Under the pieces are notes generated by a model that was given only the letters and a program-made list of their open reading frames with translations, had not been told where the DNA came from and searched no databases. Positions 51,412 to 59,883 of a stretch of DNA of 64,000 bases are shown piece after piece (the first letter of the stretch is position 1; each line of letters begins with the position of its first letter). Origin of the DNA: CAIUGU01 sp963819685 (GTDB taxonomy: Bacteria; Pseudomonadota; Gammaproteobacteria; Steroidobacterales; Steroidobacteraceae); contig CAWFXI010000005.1 of the NCBI GenBank assembly GCA_963819685.1, positions 186,001-250,000 of the forward strand. The letters are read 5' to 3'. A program made the translations under genes and the position numbers.

Positions 51412-52653
51412 CTACGGCAGGGCGTCCATGACTGCGCGTTCGATGTCGCGATGGATGGGCGGCGCTTTGCCTCCGGGCAGGAACATCACCAGCACCGCGC
51501 TCTTTGCGGGGATCACCCAGAATCGCCGAGAGCCGACACCATCCCAGCCAAAACTTCCTGTTGGCACCGACAGCCCTGCAGCCTGGGGGTCTCTTACCAC
51601 TGCAACGCTGAGGCCGAAATCGACACCTGACTTGAAGTTTTCCTGGCCGGCGCTGAAGAGATCTGCAGTATGGTTGCTCCGCATCAACTCGACAGCTTTG
51701 CTACTGAGAATTGCACGGCCGTTGCGGCGGCCACCGTCGAGCAGCATCTGCGCAAACCTGTAGTAGTCCTCCGCAGACACCCACATACCGGCAGAACCGC
51801 ACTTGAAGTTTCGGCCAATGATGCAGGGATCGTTGCCGAACCTCGGATCCACGGGCATGGTTCGCGCAGCGAGTGCAGGATTCGGGCCGAAGCTGCTTGA
51901 AGACATGCCGAGCGGATCGAGGATCCGCTGCTGCACGAACCTGTCGAAGGGTACACCGGAGGCCACTTCGACAATGCGTGCCAATACATCAAAAGCGGTT
52001 GAGTTGCTGTAGGCCCAGCGACTTCCAGGCTGAAAATCGAGCGGCACCGCGCTGAGCTGCGGCACCCAGCTGGCCAATGTCGACTGTGCTTCCAGCGCCG
52101 GGATAGCGTCGTTAGGTATACCGATCGTCTGCAATCCCGAAGTGTGGGTCAACAGATGCTTGATCGTGATGGGTCGCTCCGCGGGTACCAGATCGTAAAC
52201 CGCTTTCGGGGCATTGGGTGCAGCCGACGGAGGAGGGGAGCCTGGCTTGAGCACTCTCACCGTGCCAGGGTTCTTGAATTGCGGAATGAACCTGGCAACC
52301 GGGTCGTCAAGCCCGAGCTTGCCTTCGTCCATGAGCATGAGTATTGCTGTGGCTACGATCGGCTTCGTCATGGACGCAACCCAGAACACGGTATCGGTAC
52401 CGAGGCGAAAACCTGCTTCCCCGCCAGTACTCCCCTGAGCGTCCTGGAACACGACAATGCCATCGCGGGCTACCAGCGTCACGACGCCTGGTGTGTCGCC
52501 AGCATCGATGTGTTGCCTGACGACTGCACGAACATTCTCGAGTTTGTTCTTTACGGATTGAGCCGCGCTTGTGGAGCTCGATTGAGCATGCGCCCACGTT
52601 ACGGGGAGCAGCGCCACGACGATGCCAGCTCGAAACAAGGTAACGAAGCGCAT
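51412..52653 (-). CDS. Exported serine hydrolase, beta-lactamase class C/EstB-like
   Basis: A 413-residue exported protein (signal to about AHA). Penicillin-binding/class C fold motifs: SMTKPIV (SxxK, nucleophile Ser), GSRWAYSNSTAFDVLARIV (YxN) and a C-terminal GSFGWDGVGSRRFWV block in place of the KTG triad. This is the pattern of EstB-type esterases and related carboxylesterases, which can act on small esters rather than beta-lactams. A lone gene, facing away from the alpha/beta hydrolase at 52879. Confidence 0.9.
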   Translation of the reverse strand: MRFVTLFRAGIVVALLPVTWAHAQSSSTSAAQSVKNKLENVRAVVRQHIDAGDTPGVVTLVARDGIVVFQDAQGSTGGEAGFRLGTDTVFWVASMTKPIVATAILMLMDEGKLGLDDPVARFIPQFKNPGTVRVLKPGSPPPSAAPNAPKAVYDLVPAERPITIKHLLTHTSGLQTIGIPNDAIPALEAQSTLASWVPQLSAVPLDFQPGSRWAYSNSTAFDVLARIVEVASGVPFDRFVQQRILDPLGMSSSSFGPNPALAARTMPVDPRFGNDPCIIGRNFKCGSAGMWVSAEDYYRFAQMLLDGGRRNGRAILSSKAVELMRSNHTADLFSAGQENFKSGVDFGLSVAVVRDPQAAGLSVPTGSFGWDGVGSRRFWVIPAKSAVLVMFLPGGKAPPIHRDIERAVMDALP

Positions 52654-52878
52654 ACACTATCCCCCGCAGGCTGTTTATCGGCACTGGGCGTGCGGCATTT
52701 CGGTGTGCACGCGAGCGCCACCGCATACTTGAAGCAGTATACGTTCAAGTTCTCGTCAAATAACGCGTGACGGTTGTGCCGGAAACGATCTACAGAGAGC
52801 AGCCCCTGGCAATTGCTGCCGAATCGGGATCCTGAATCCGGATTCGCCGCAATTTCCGCTATTCGAAACGGAGAAGCC

Positions 52879-53814
52879 ATGCCTACAAGACACTTGCTGA
52901 TCGGCGCGTTCCTGTTCCTGTTCACGCTCGGTATCGGATCCCCTGTGCCGGCTCTTGCTGCGGACGCGGTCCAGATGCCGGGGCGGGAATTCAAGGATGG
53001 CTACGTAGAGTCGGGGGGGTTCCGATTGCACTACAAGGAAGCCGGTCGCGCTGATGCGCCGGTCCTGATCAGCCTGCCCGGTTCTGCGGGTCTGGAAATG
53101 TCGCGGGCGAAGGATCTCCTGGCAGCCAGGTACCGGATCATCGAGATCAACCCACCCGGCTGGGGCGATGATCCCGAACTGACCCGCGAGATGGAGCAGG
53201 AAGAGATCGGCAAGATTCTCGGCGAAGCGGCGAACAAGCTTGTGACTGGCAGCTATCACGTGCTTGGCACGTCCATGGGCGGCGGCAATGCGTTGTGGCT
53301 TGCCTATCATTACCCGCAGCGAGTGAAGTCGCTCGTACTTGAAGCCGGCATGGCGCCATTGAGGCACTCGGATCTCACCAATCCGTTGATTGAGCGAGCT
53401 CAAGTCCGCAAACGGCTCGAAGCAGTACAAAGCCCCGTCGGTCCACCCCCCGGGGCGCAACCGGCGAATGGCGTCGCCGCTTATCCGACGCCGCCCGTGG
53501 ATCCTGCGAAACCCTGGGCGACACGTGAATACACTGACAAGCAGATGACGCAACGCTTCCGGATGATGAAGTGGGTGCAGACAGACATAGGCACCGAGCA
53601 GCTGTTCTCCAGGGTACGCACCGCCGGGATTCCGATCCTGGCCTTGTTGGGCGACAAGGACAACATCATCAAGCCCTCGGTTGCAGACTACTACGCCCAA
53701 GTGCTGCCAAAGGCCAGGTTTGTACTCATCCCGGGTGGCAGCCACGATTTGCAGAACTCAAGGACCGATGCCTTCGTCAAGGAGGTCACGGAGTTTTACG
53801 CGCAGTTGCCGTAA
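52879..53814 (+). CDS. Exported alpha/beta hydrolase
   Basis: A 311-residue protein with a Sec signal (LIGAFLFLFTLGIGSPVPALA). The alpha/beta fold triad is visible: Ser in VLGTSMGGGNALW, Asp in LALLGDKDNIIKPS, His in IPGGSHDLQNSR. FRLHYKEAGRADAPVLISLPG is the oxyanion-side segment. The acid and His positions suit an esterase or C-C bond hydrolase. ATG 52879 follows GGAGAAG. Convergent with the module 3 partner gene. Confidence 0.9.
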   Translation: MPTRHLLIGAFLFLFTLGIGSPVPALAADAVQMPGREFKDGYVESGGFRLHYKEAGRADAPVLISLPGSAGLEMSRAKDLLAARYRIIEINPPGWGDDPELTREMEQEEIGKILGEAANKLVTGSYHVLGTSMGGGNALWLAYHYPQRVKSLVLEAGMAPLRHSDLTNPLIERAQVRKRLEAVQSPVGPPPGAQPANGVAAYPTPPVDPAKPWATREYTDKQMTQRFRMMKWVQTDIGTEQLFSRVRTAGIPILALLGDKDNIIKPSVADYYAQVLPKARFVLIPGGSHDLQNSRTDAFVKEVTEFYAQLP

Positions 53815-53876
53815 AGAGGGCACTGCGTGGACGGGGAGGGGGGAAGGATCCTTTCCTCCTGTGCGACCTGCCGTGC

Positions 53877-54803
53877 TTAGTGCTTTTCACCGCTCAGCAT
53901 GTGGTCCCGGCTTCGTTCCACGCAAGGGTAGTCTTCCTGGACATGTGTTCCTGACGCACCCAATACGAGTGTCCCGGAGGGTGAGCCTTGTCCTGGCTTG
54001 GGCTGGAAAGCTCTTTCGAAGATGGGATCGTGGACCGTTACGTCGATCGACAGCGCGTTTCCCTTGCGGGTCAGTCGTTCCACTACCCGCATGTCCTTGC
54101 TGTGGTACGAGCCATCCTTGTCCAGCCACGTGTCTTCGCTGATGTTGCGGGTGTCGATGACAAGCGTGTCCCCCTCCCAGGTTCCGATCGAGTCTCCCAT
54201 AGGCAGGGGTTCCTTGCTCGGATCATGTTTACGCCCGTCAGTGGGAACGATCCGGTAGCGGTTCTGATCGGCGTAGAGCAGATAAACTGCGGTACGCGTT
54301 TGCACGATCTCGGCGGGCAGTCCCAAGCGGGGGACTCCCGGGTTGACGCAGCCGTACGTGGGGTCTTCAAGATCGCCGCGGTCGAAGTTGAACTTTGCCT
54401 TGGCTGCATACTCGGCCTTGTACGTGGGGCGCAAGTCTGTCGCTGCTGCCCGCTTCGCGGCGTTCTGGATGTCCAACTGATTGGCAACAGATACAGGGGG
54501 TAACGCGAGCGTGAGCCGTTTGCCATCTTCGCTCGCGATCAGTTCCGCAGTCCCGAATACGCCGCCGGCTCCCGCTCCGGGGCGCTGCCAGAATCCGCTC
54601 AGATCAGGTCGCCCCTCTGCAGTTCGGGGCGTGGGCTGGCTTTCGGCGGCCGCAATAGCTGCCTGCATCGCAGCCGCTCTGTCAGCGGCAGCACCCTGTA
54701 CCTGAGTCGCTGTCGCGATCAAGCAGCAGGCCATGAGGAAACTCACAGCGCCTGGTGCTGAGGAACCGACCAGGGCTGTTGTGGAGGTGTGAACTCGAAT
54801 CAT
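53877..54803 (-). CDS. Partner protein of DUF6152, SIGxWEGDTLV family (module 3)
   Basis: A 308-residue exported protein. ATG 54803 is chosen because AAGGAG lies 8 bases upstream. Signature: PRTAEGRPDLSGFWQRPG (the classical N-terminal motif of the family), CVNPGVPRLGLPAEIVQT, YRIVPTDGRKHDPSKEP, MGDSIGTWEGDTLVIDTRNI, MRVVERLTRKGNALSIDVTV and EDYPCVERSRDH. It follows DUF6152 module 3 by 28 bases on the same strand. Confidence 0.85.
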   Translation of the reverse strand: MIRVHTSTTALVGSSAPGAVSFLMACCLIATATQVQGAAADRAAAMQAAIAAAESQPTPRTAEGRPDLSGFWQRPGAGAGGVFGTAELIASEDGKRLTLALPPVSVANQLDIQNAAKRAAATDLRPTYKAEYAAKAKFNFDRGDLEDPTYGCVNPGVPRLGLPAEIVQTRTAVYLLYADQNRYRIVPTDGRKHDPSKEPLPMGDSIGTWEGDTLVIDTRNISEDTWLDKDGSYHSKDMRVVERLTRKGNALSIDVTVHDPIFERAFQPKPGQGSPSGTLVLGASGTHVQEDYPCVERSRDHMLSGEKH

Positions 54804-54831
54804 GGACATCACTCCTTAAAACGGGCTGGCT

Positions 54832-55248
54832 TTAACGACCGAGATCACGAGGATCGTCGCCGACCATCTGGATCGTCCTCCCATCGGCAAGCGTAAGCGC
54901 TCGGCCGAAACCCAGCGCCTTGGTACCGTTTTTGGCTGGATAACCTTCCACGGTGACTTGCTTGTTCAGGGAAGGGGTCAGCATGTCCTTGTTGAGCCCC
55001 ATATTGCGGAGAAACGTCGGGGGCATGCCTTCAAAGGAGTACCGCTCGACTTTGCCGTCTGCGGCTTTCACGTCAACAAAATAGTAGATGTGCGGATTGA
55101 TCCAGTCGATCCTGGCCAGTTCGCCGGTCACCTTGAAGGTTCTGGTTTCATCCCAGATTGCCGCAAATGAATGATGTGCCGGAGCGCTGCTCGCAGCGAA
55201 CAGCAGGATTGCGACGGCGAGACTTCGCATTGGCTTTCTGATTGACAT
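54832..55248 (-). CDS. DUF6152 family exported protein (module 3)
   Basis: A 138-residue protein. Sec signal ending APA-HHS; HHSFAAIWDETRTFKVTGEL, IDWINPHIYYFVDVK, FLRNMGLNKDMLTPSLNKQV, ALTLADGRTIQMVGDDPRD. The core W-x-NPH and TLADG segments are kept, the middle differs most among the four copies. First gene of the pair on the minus strand; its promoter should lie in 55249-55320. Confidence 0.85.
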   Translation of the reverse strand: MSIRKPMRSLAVAILLFAASSAPAHHSFAAIWDETRTFKVTGELARIDWINPHIYYFVDVKAADGKVERYSFEGMPPTFLRNMGLNKDMLTPSLNKQVTVEGYPAKNGTKALGFGRALTLADGRTIQMVGDDPRDLGR

Positions 55249-55361
55249 CGGGTTCTCCTTATCTCCCCCAACCGATGGCGTCTTTGCGCCCCAACTTCAT
55301 ATATGTGGTCTTATCCTACCATTCGCAACCTCATGGGGAAGCGCGTCTTTACATGGGAAGG

Positions 55362-55463
55362 CGAAGCGTACCGGGTACAACCTATAACTCGGAAAATATC
55401 GAACGCTTCCGGATGCGGGTACATGCCTATTGCTGAGTCGATAGGCTGTACCCGGTACACTCG
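55362..55463. repeat. GTACCSGGTAC-ended repeat with an internal RAYT fragment
   Basis: GAAGCGTACCGGGTACAACC (55364-) to AGGCTGTACCCGGTACAC (about 55443-55460). The interior holds 26 bases (55390-55415) identical to 45634-45659, which encode ENIERFRM of the RAYT remnant. It is thus an internal-deletion derivative of a transposase element. The rest of 55249-55549 shows no gene. Confidence 0.8.
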
Positions 55464-55549
55464 CGTACCCAATTCGCTGTGTCCATCACGGTATCGCCGC
55501 GGGCCGCGTCCTATTCTCGGGCGAGTCTTCAAGTTGCCTGGATATCTCA

Positions 55550-55855
55550 ATGGACACCCAGACCCTGCAAAGGGATCCAGTGGTTCTTGCCCGCCTCGAA
55601 GCGCGCGCTTTGGAGAGGATGGCACACGCACTGTGCGAGCATTCCCGACAATTGCTGGTGGCGGCCCGTGCGCGCGGCGCGCTGAGCTCGCGGGAGGCGA
55701 ATCTGCAGGTGGAGGTGTTTGCCGAGCGTTGCACCCAGGCCGGCGAGTTGCTGCAGTCCGTTGATGTGCCGGTCCAGGAGTCGCGCATCGCACGCCTCGA
55801 GAAGCTGGTCAGCGCGCTGGAATGTTCTCGCGGCTATTTCAGGGATCTGCAGTAG
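55550..55855 (+). CDS. Possible small helical protein, unknown
   Basis: A 101-residue frame: helical throughout (VLARLEARALERMAHALCEH, EANLQVEVFAERCTQAGELL, RIARLEKLVSALECSRGYF), with no signal or membrane segment. No family is recognised and there is no good ribosome-binding site. It could be a real small cytoplasmic gene or chance. The heptad-like Leu spacing suits a coiled coil. Confidence 0.4.
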   Translation: MDTQTLQRDPVVLARLEARALERMAHALCEHSRQLLVAARARGALSSREANLQVEVFAERCTQAGELLQSVDVPVQESRIARLEKLVSALECSRGYFRDLQ

Positions 55856-55912
55856 GCCGCGGGTGTGAATTGAACCGTGCCGGTCGGGAATCCGGGAAAA
55901 CGCTTGCCGGGA

Positions 55913-56090
55913 AGGCGAAGCGTACCGGGTACAACCTATCAACTTACATCTGGATAAATCGGAAAGAATTCGCCCTCGACTTGCACCGTCGGCTTGGTCA
56001 CCCTGCCCAGTTCACGGCGCTTTTTTAACTGGCCAATCGAAACGCCCCAAACAAGTTGATACGCTGTGCCCAGTACAGATCGCAGATCAC
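55913..56090. repeat. GTACCSGGTAC-ended repeat, long copy (about 178 bp)
   Basis: GAAGCGTACCGGGTACAACC (55916-) continues with TATCAACTTACATCTGGATA, shared with 45395 onward, then AATCGAAACGCCCCAAACAA and a variant right end TGTGCCCAGTACAGATCGC. It fills most of 55856-56125. Confidence 0.8.
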
Positions 56091-56125
56091 AGTTCATCAA
56101 ACAAGCCCATACGGAGGGCGCCGGC

Positions 56126-57028
56126 TCATTTACCGCCAGGCACATCCCAACCGGACGGGGTGCCGAGCGGCATGAGTCTCATGATCGATTCCGCCGCATG
56201 GATCTTGCCGCCGTAAACCTTGAAGGCTTCCCAAACGATCAGCGAGTTACCTGTATCACGTGCGCGCGGAGTGTCGCCAAAGTCGATACGTAAAAGTACC
56301 ACGCCGAGGTCTTCGTCCACGGCAGCGACGCGGCCAGTAACTGTCGGGGCCGCGTTGATTTTCTGCGCTTTCATGTCCGTGCATTCCTGCAGAAACGTGC
56401 AGCCTGGGCCAGCCATCAATTGCCCGTTTTCGAATCGGTAGGCGTTGGCAGCAATGGGCACATCGACGGTGACGAAGCTGCCGGCTTTCAGGCCAGCGAC
56501 ATATGACTCCGCGATCCTGACGGCTTCTTTGCGCGAGAGCCGCTCTGAATCGGGGGGCGTCCGGAGCATGGCGGGGTTCGGAGTCTTGATGGCTTCGATG
56601 TTGAAGAGCATCCCTTCGGTTTGATTCCTGGTAACTTGCGTCTCCACTTCGGAAATCCTGTTACCGGAAATCCTGAGGCGAAGCACGAGTATCACCGGTG
56701 CGCCTGCCTCTTCAACGATGGCCTGAGTCGCGGCCACTCCTTGCCGGGTATCCAGAACATCGAGCCGGTAGGCACGAAGCCCTGATGCATTTTTCCAGAG
56801 CGGACTTTCGCCGAGCTTCATCTCGACGGTGTCTTCGGTGAACCGGACGTCATCAGCGAGCGGAAGGCCAGCGGGCTTGTGCGCCACTACCGCATTCAGG
56901 TATTGAGTGATGAACCCTCGTAAACATTCGCGATCACACTTTGCGCTGTTTGAGTCGCTTGCCGCTGCGATGCTTGTGAGCATTGCGAACACAAGCAGAG
57001 CCGTACCGAAATGGAACGGGCGGTTCAC
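56126..57028 (-). CDS. Exported protein, DUF8021-like
   Basis: A 300-residue protein. GTG 57028, with GGAG 8 bases upstream, opens a Sec signal (FHFGTALLVFAMLTSIAAAS). The mature start AKCDRECLRGFITQYLNAVVAHKP and LADDVRFTEDTVEMKLGES resemble the SnoaL-like families with a CDRxCL start. A second part (KAGSFVTVDVPIAANAYRFENGQ ... YGGKIHAAESIMRLMPLG) repeats the same kind of fold. The DUF8021 link is from memory of the motif and is tentative. A role in binding a small hydrophobic molecule would fit a SnoaL-like fold. Confidence 0.65.
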   Translation of the reverse strand: MNRPFHFGTALLVFAMLTSIAAASDSNSAKCDRECLRGFITQYLNAVVAHKPAGLPLADDVRFTEDTVEMKLGESPLWKNASGLRAYRLDVLDTRQGVAATQAIVEEAGAPVILVLRLRISGNRISEVETQVTRNQTEGMLFNIEAIKTPNPAMLRTPPDSERLSRKEAVRIAESYVAGLKAGSFVTVDVPIAANAYRFENGQLMAGPGCTFLQECTDMKAQKINAAPTVTGRVAAVDEDLGVVLLRIDFGDTPRARDTGNSLIVWEAFKVYGGKIHAAESIMRLMPLGTPSGWDVPGGK

Positions 57029-57187
57029 TTGGCACGCTCCGGCAGCGGCAAGCACGGTACACAAGCTCTGATGCACAGCAATATTTTCATATGATGACGA
57101 CCTATCGCTTCCATACTACCTCCTGTACCCGCCACTGCGTTGTCAGAAAATGACAACTTGTACCTCTGCTCGGCGCAAGGGATCAGC

Positions 57188-57336
57188 CTTGGTGCCGGAC
57201 TTGAATCGTTGAATCTTCGGACGGATCTCTTGAAAGTTCAATACTTCAAATCCGGCACCATGACTCCGTCCATGTCGTAGTTTCGGAGTTATGCAGCTAG
57301 GGTGGTGCGATGGCTCAACAATTCAAGTCCGGCACC
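57188..57336. repeat. CAAGTCCGGCACC repeat family, inverted pair plus one arm
   Basis: TTGGTGCCGGACTTGAATCG (57189-) and the inverse ATACTTCAAATCCGGCACC (about 57242-57260) close one element; a further arm, ATTCAAGTCCGGCACCGC, is at 57320-57337. Other arms are at 29009-29027 and 63900-63925. No gene is seen between 57029 and 57356. Confidence 0.65.
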
Positions 57337-57356
57337 GCAAGTCGGCTGGGAGCGGA

Positions 57357-58535
57357 ATGATGATCAAGCTGGCGGGATTCCTGGTATGCGTGCTCGCAGT
57401 CGCGCCGCGAGCGCACGCGGACTATGTGTTGTCGACCAGAACTCCGTATGTGAAGGCTGGTCAGCAGCTGGAGCTGACATTGCTCGTGACCAACCCGGAC
57501 ACGGTTGCAGCTTCGATCGAGTTGCCGACTGAACTGCATGTGCGGATGGATACGGGGCCGTCGGCGGCCATCATCGAATTCGTTCCCGAGACCACGGGAG
57601 CGCTGGTCATCGATCCCGCGGGCTTTCGTCAGGTCACATTGCGGGGCACGGTGCCCATTGATTCAGCGGGCACGGCCACGCTGACGACGACCGGGTTCGC
57701 CAGCACGCCGCTGATGATCATGATCGAGCAGGACTCCACAGCAGCCGACGTCTTACCAGTTCCCGCGAGCGCCCCGACCGCAGCATCGGCAGGAACGCTT
57801 GTTGACAAGCCGCCGCCGCTTGGCGTGTCCATCTATGAACCGGTGTACATCATCTTCGGCGGCAATGGCGGGGCGAACGCCAAGTTCCAGATCAGCTTGC
57901 GATACCGGATGTTTGATGGCGACGGCTCCATCGCCCGGCGTCTGCCCTGGATAGACGATCTCTATTTCAGTTATTCGCAGACGTCGCTCTGGGATCTCGA
58001 TGAACTGTCGAAGCCCTTCCGTGATTCCAGCTATCGGCCACGGATGTTCTACGCGAACTATGACCTGCACCGTGTAGCCGATGGTCGGGTCCGACTTGGT
58101 ATCGAAAGCGGAGTCGGGCACGAGAGCAATGGCAAGGATGGTCTCGATTCGCGCAGCCTCAACATACTGTACGCGCGTCCGACGCTGACCTTTGGCGATC
58201 CGGAGGGCAAGCGCTTCTATATCGCCCCCATGTTCTACGGCTACCTTGACAGCGACGAGAACCCGGACATTGCCGACTATCGCGGTAACGTGGATCTGGT
58301 AATGGGCATGGGCAGCAAGAGTGGCTGGGACTTCTGGGGGACGTTCCGCAAAGGCGACAGAAGCGACTACGGCAGCATTGAACTGAATGTGTCATATCCT
58401 CTCTCCCGGCTGAGCAGGGGCGAGCTGACAGGCTGGTTGATGGCGCAGTACTTTTCCGGCTACGGCGAAAGCCTGCTGGACTACAACCGCAAGCTCGATG
58501 CGCAGTTCCGCGTCGGACTCGCTGTTGCGCTGTAG
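57357..58535 (+). CDS. pldA: Outer membrane phospholipase A (PldA family)
   Basis: A 392-residue protein with a Sec signal (LAGFLVCVLAVAPRAHA). An N-terminal beta-rich domain of about 120 residues precedes the OMPLA barrel: YEPVYIIFGGNGGANAKFQ, RPRMFYANYDLHR and the catalytic GVGHESNGKDGLDSRSLN (His and Ser of HESNG, Asn in the following strand). Those residues match the His-Ser-Asn triad of PldA. The barrel ends GLAVAL. The N-terminal domain makes it longer than E. coli PldA (289 residues). ATG 57357 or 57360 is the start. Confidence 0.87.
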   Translation: MMIKLAGFLVCVLAVAPRAHADYVLSTRTPYVKAGQQLELTLLVTNPDTVAASIELPTELHVRMDTGPSAAIIEFVPETTGALVIDPAGFRQVTLRGTVPIDSAGTATLTTTGFASTPLMIMIEQDSTAADVLPVPASAPTAASAGTLVDKPPPLGVSIYEPVYIIFGGNGGANAKFQISLRYRMFDGDGSIARRLPWIDDLYFSYSQTSLWDLDELSKPFRDSSYRPRMFYANYDLHRVADGRVRLGIESGVGHESNGKDGLDSRSLNILYARPTLTFGDPEGKRFYIAPMFYGYLDSDENPDIADYRGNVDLVMGMGSKSGWDFWGTFRKGDRSDYGSIELNVSYPLSRLSRGELTGWLMAQYFSGYGESLLDYNRKLDAQFRVGLAVAL

Positions 58536-58614
58536 GGCGGACCAGGCGAAGCGAGAATCGCAGAACATGAATCCTGCTGCCGGTTCCGATATTGCCGCCC
58601 TGGAGGCCGCCTTC

Positions 58615-59265
58615 TCACTTCGAAACGGCATCTGACGCGGCAAAGAAGGCCATCTGGTCGGTGTGTGCCTTCTTGAAAGCCGGGCGGGCTGTCGCTCGCT
58701 CCACGTAGTCACGACAGGACGGATAATCGGCCAGTCCATCGAAGCGATGCACGAGGCGCATTACGTCCGACATCAGGATGTCAGCGATCGAGAAGGAGCC
58801 TGCCAGCCATTCGCGTTCCGACAGCACCCCCTGCATATGCTGCAGCCGCTTCTGCAGGAAGGAGTCGAAGGCTTTCTTCGCGGGGGTTTCGTCAGTGTCG
58901 CCTGAAAAGCGGAAGATGATATCGGGCAGGGCCGCCATCTCCACGGAATTGAGCGCGGCGAATACCCACTGGATCACTTCGCTGCGACCCTCCGGATCCG
59001 TGGGCATCAACCTGGTGCTCCGCTCGCCAAGGTGGAAAAGGATGGCGCCGCTCTCGAAGATGGACAGCTCACCATCCTTAAGCCAGGGCACCTGCCCAAA
59101 AGGTTGATGCTTGAAGTGCTCGGCGCCCCGATCGCGAAAGGGTGTGCTCTCGACCCGGTAGGGCAAGCCTGCTTCCTCCAGCGCCCAACGCACGCGCAGG
59201 TCGCGGACGTACCCGCGGGGGCCTTCGGGCACCCAGTCGTAGGTGGTGATGACCAGCTCAGTCAT
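58615..59265 (-). CDS. Glutathione S-transferase family protein
   Basis: A 216-residue GST. N-terminal thioredoxin-like domain: ITTYDWVPEGPRGYVRDLRVRWALEEAGLPY, then FGQVPWLKDGELSIFESGAILFHL (cis-Pro and the Glu-Ser pair that bind glutathione). C-terminal helical domain: LSEREWLAGSFSIADILMSDV (the N-capping box). A Beta or Nu-like class cannot be told apart by eye. A lone gene convergent with pldA. Confidence 0.92.
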   Translation of the reverse strand: MTELVITTYDWVPEGPRGYVRDLRVRWALEEAGLPYRVESTPFRDRGAEHFKHQPFGQVPWLKDGELSIFESGAILFHLGERSTRLMPTDPEGRSEVIQWVFAALNSVEMAALPDIIFRFSGDTDETPAKKAFDSFLQKRLQHMQGVLSEREWLAGSFSIADILMSDVMRLVHRFDGLADYPSCRDYVERATARPAFKKAHTDQMAFFAASDAVSK

Positions 59266-59277
59266 GCCAATGCTCCA

Positions 59278-59442
59278 ATAGGTTAATGCAAAAGTCTATC
59301 CGTGCCTTTTGCATCCGGATCCGGCGAAAAGCGTGGTTTTCACCGGCTCCCGAAATCAAAGACGTAAGAACTCATCGATTTCGCCGAGTCATCCGTGACT
59401 CGGAGTATCAGGGTGCTGCAAAGAGTCTTGCATCACTCTGCT
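59278..59442 (-). repeat. Dispersed palindrome-rich repeat, copy 3 (inverted)
   Basis: The reverse complement of this segment aligns along its whole length with 4478-4642 (GTGATGCAA...TTTGCAGCACCCTG, GAGTCACGGA, GAAATCGATGAGT, GATTTCGGGAGCC, GACTTTTGCAT). It overlaps the last codons of the SRPBCC gene. Confidence 0.8.
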
Positions 59443-59883
59443 AGAGGACAAATGCTGTGCCGCGTAGGCGGCCAGCTTGTCCAGGCCGCTGTTCCAGCCG
59501 CGGTTGTGGGCGTCGAGTTTGTCGGTCGGCAGCTTCTCGTGCAGAAGGATAATCTCGGTGCCGCCATTCACGGGGTTGAATGTCACCGTCACGAGTGAAT
59601 CGCCTCCGGTATGCGGCGAGTTCCAGGTAAACACCAGCTTCTTGTCTGCCACGATCTCAACGTACTCGCCATGGTGTTCCACCACGCCACGTGGCGTATG
59701 CATGTCGAACTTGTAGCGGCCGCCGACGCGGGAATCGATAGTGGCGACGGTGTGGGTGCCGTCGAAGGGGCAGAGCCACTCGCCCACGGCGTCGGGATCG
59801 AGCCAGGCGGCAAACAATGCGGCGGGCGAGGCCGCAATCACGCGGCGGACTTCCACTACGGCGGGACTGACAACAGCGTTCAT
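59389..59883 (-). CDS. SRPBCC (AHSA1-like) domain protein with a repeat-coded tail
   Basis: A 164-residue START-like domain protein: VVEVRRVIAASPAALFAAWLDP, VGEWLCPFDGTHTV, GRYKFDMHTPRGVVEHHGEY and NPVNGGTEIILLHEKLP. Members of this type normally end near LDKLAAYAAQ; here about 20 further residues are encoded by the inverted dispersed repeat. Its ATG overlaps the stop of the ArsR gene by one base (TAATG), so the two are co-translated. Confidence 0.9.
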   Translation of the reverse strand: MNAVVSPAVVEVRRVIAASPAALFAAWLDPDAVGEWLCPFDGTHTVATIDSRVGGRYKFDMHTPRGVVEHHGEYVEIVADKKLVFTWNSPHTGGDSLVTVTFNPVNGGTEIILLHEKLPTDKLDAHNRGWNSGLDKLAAYAAQHLSSSRVMQDSLQHPDTPSHG

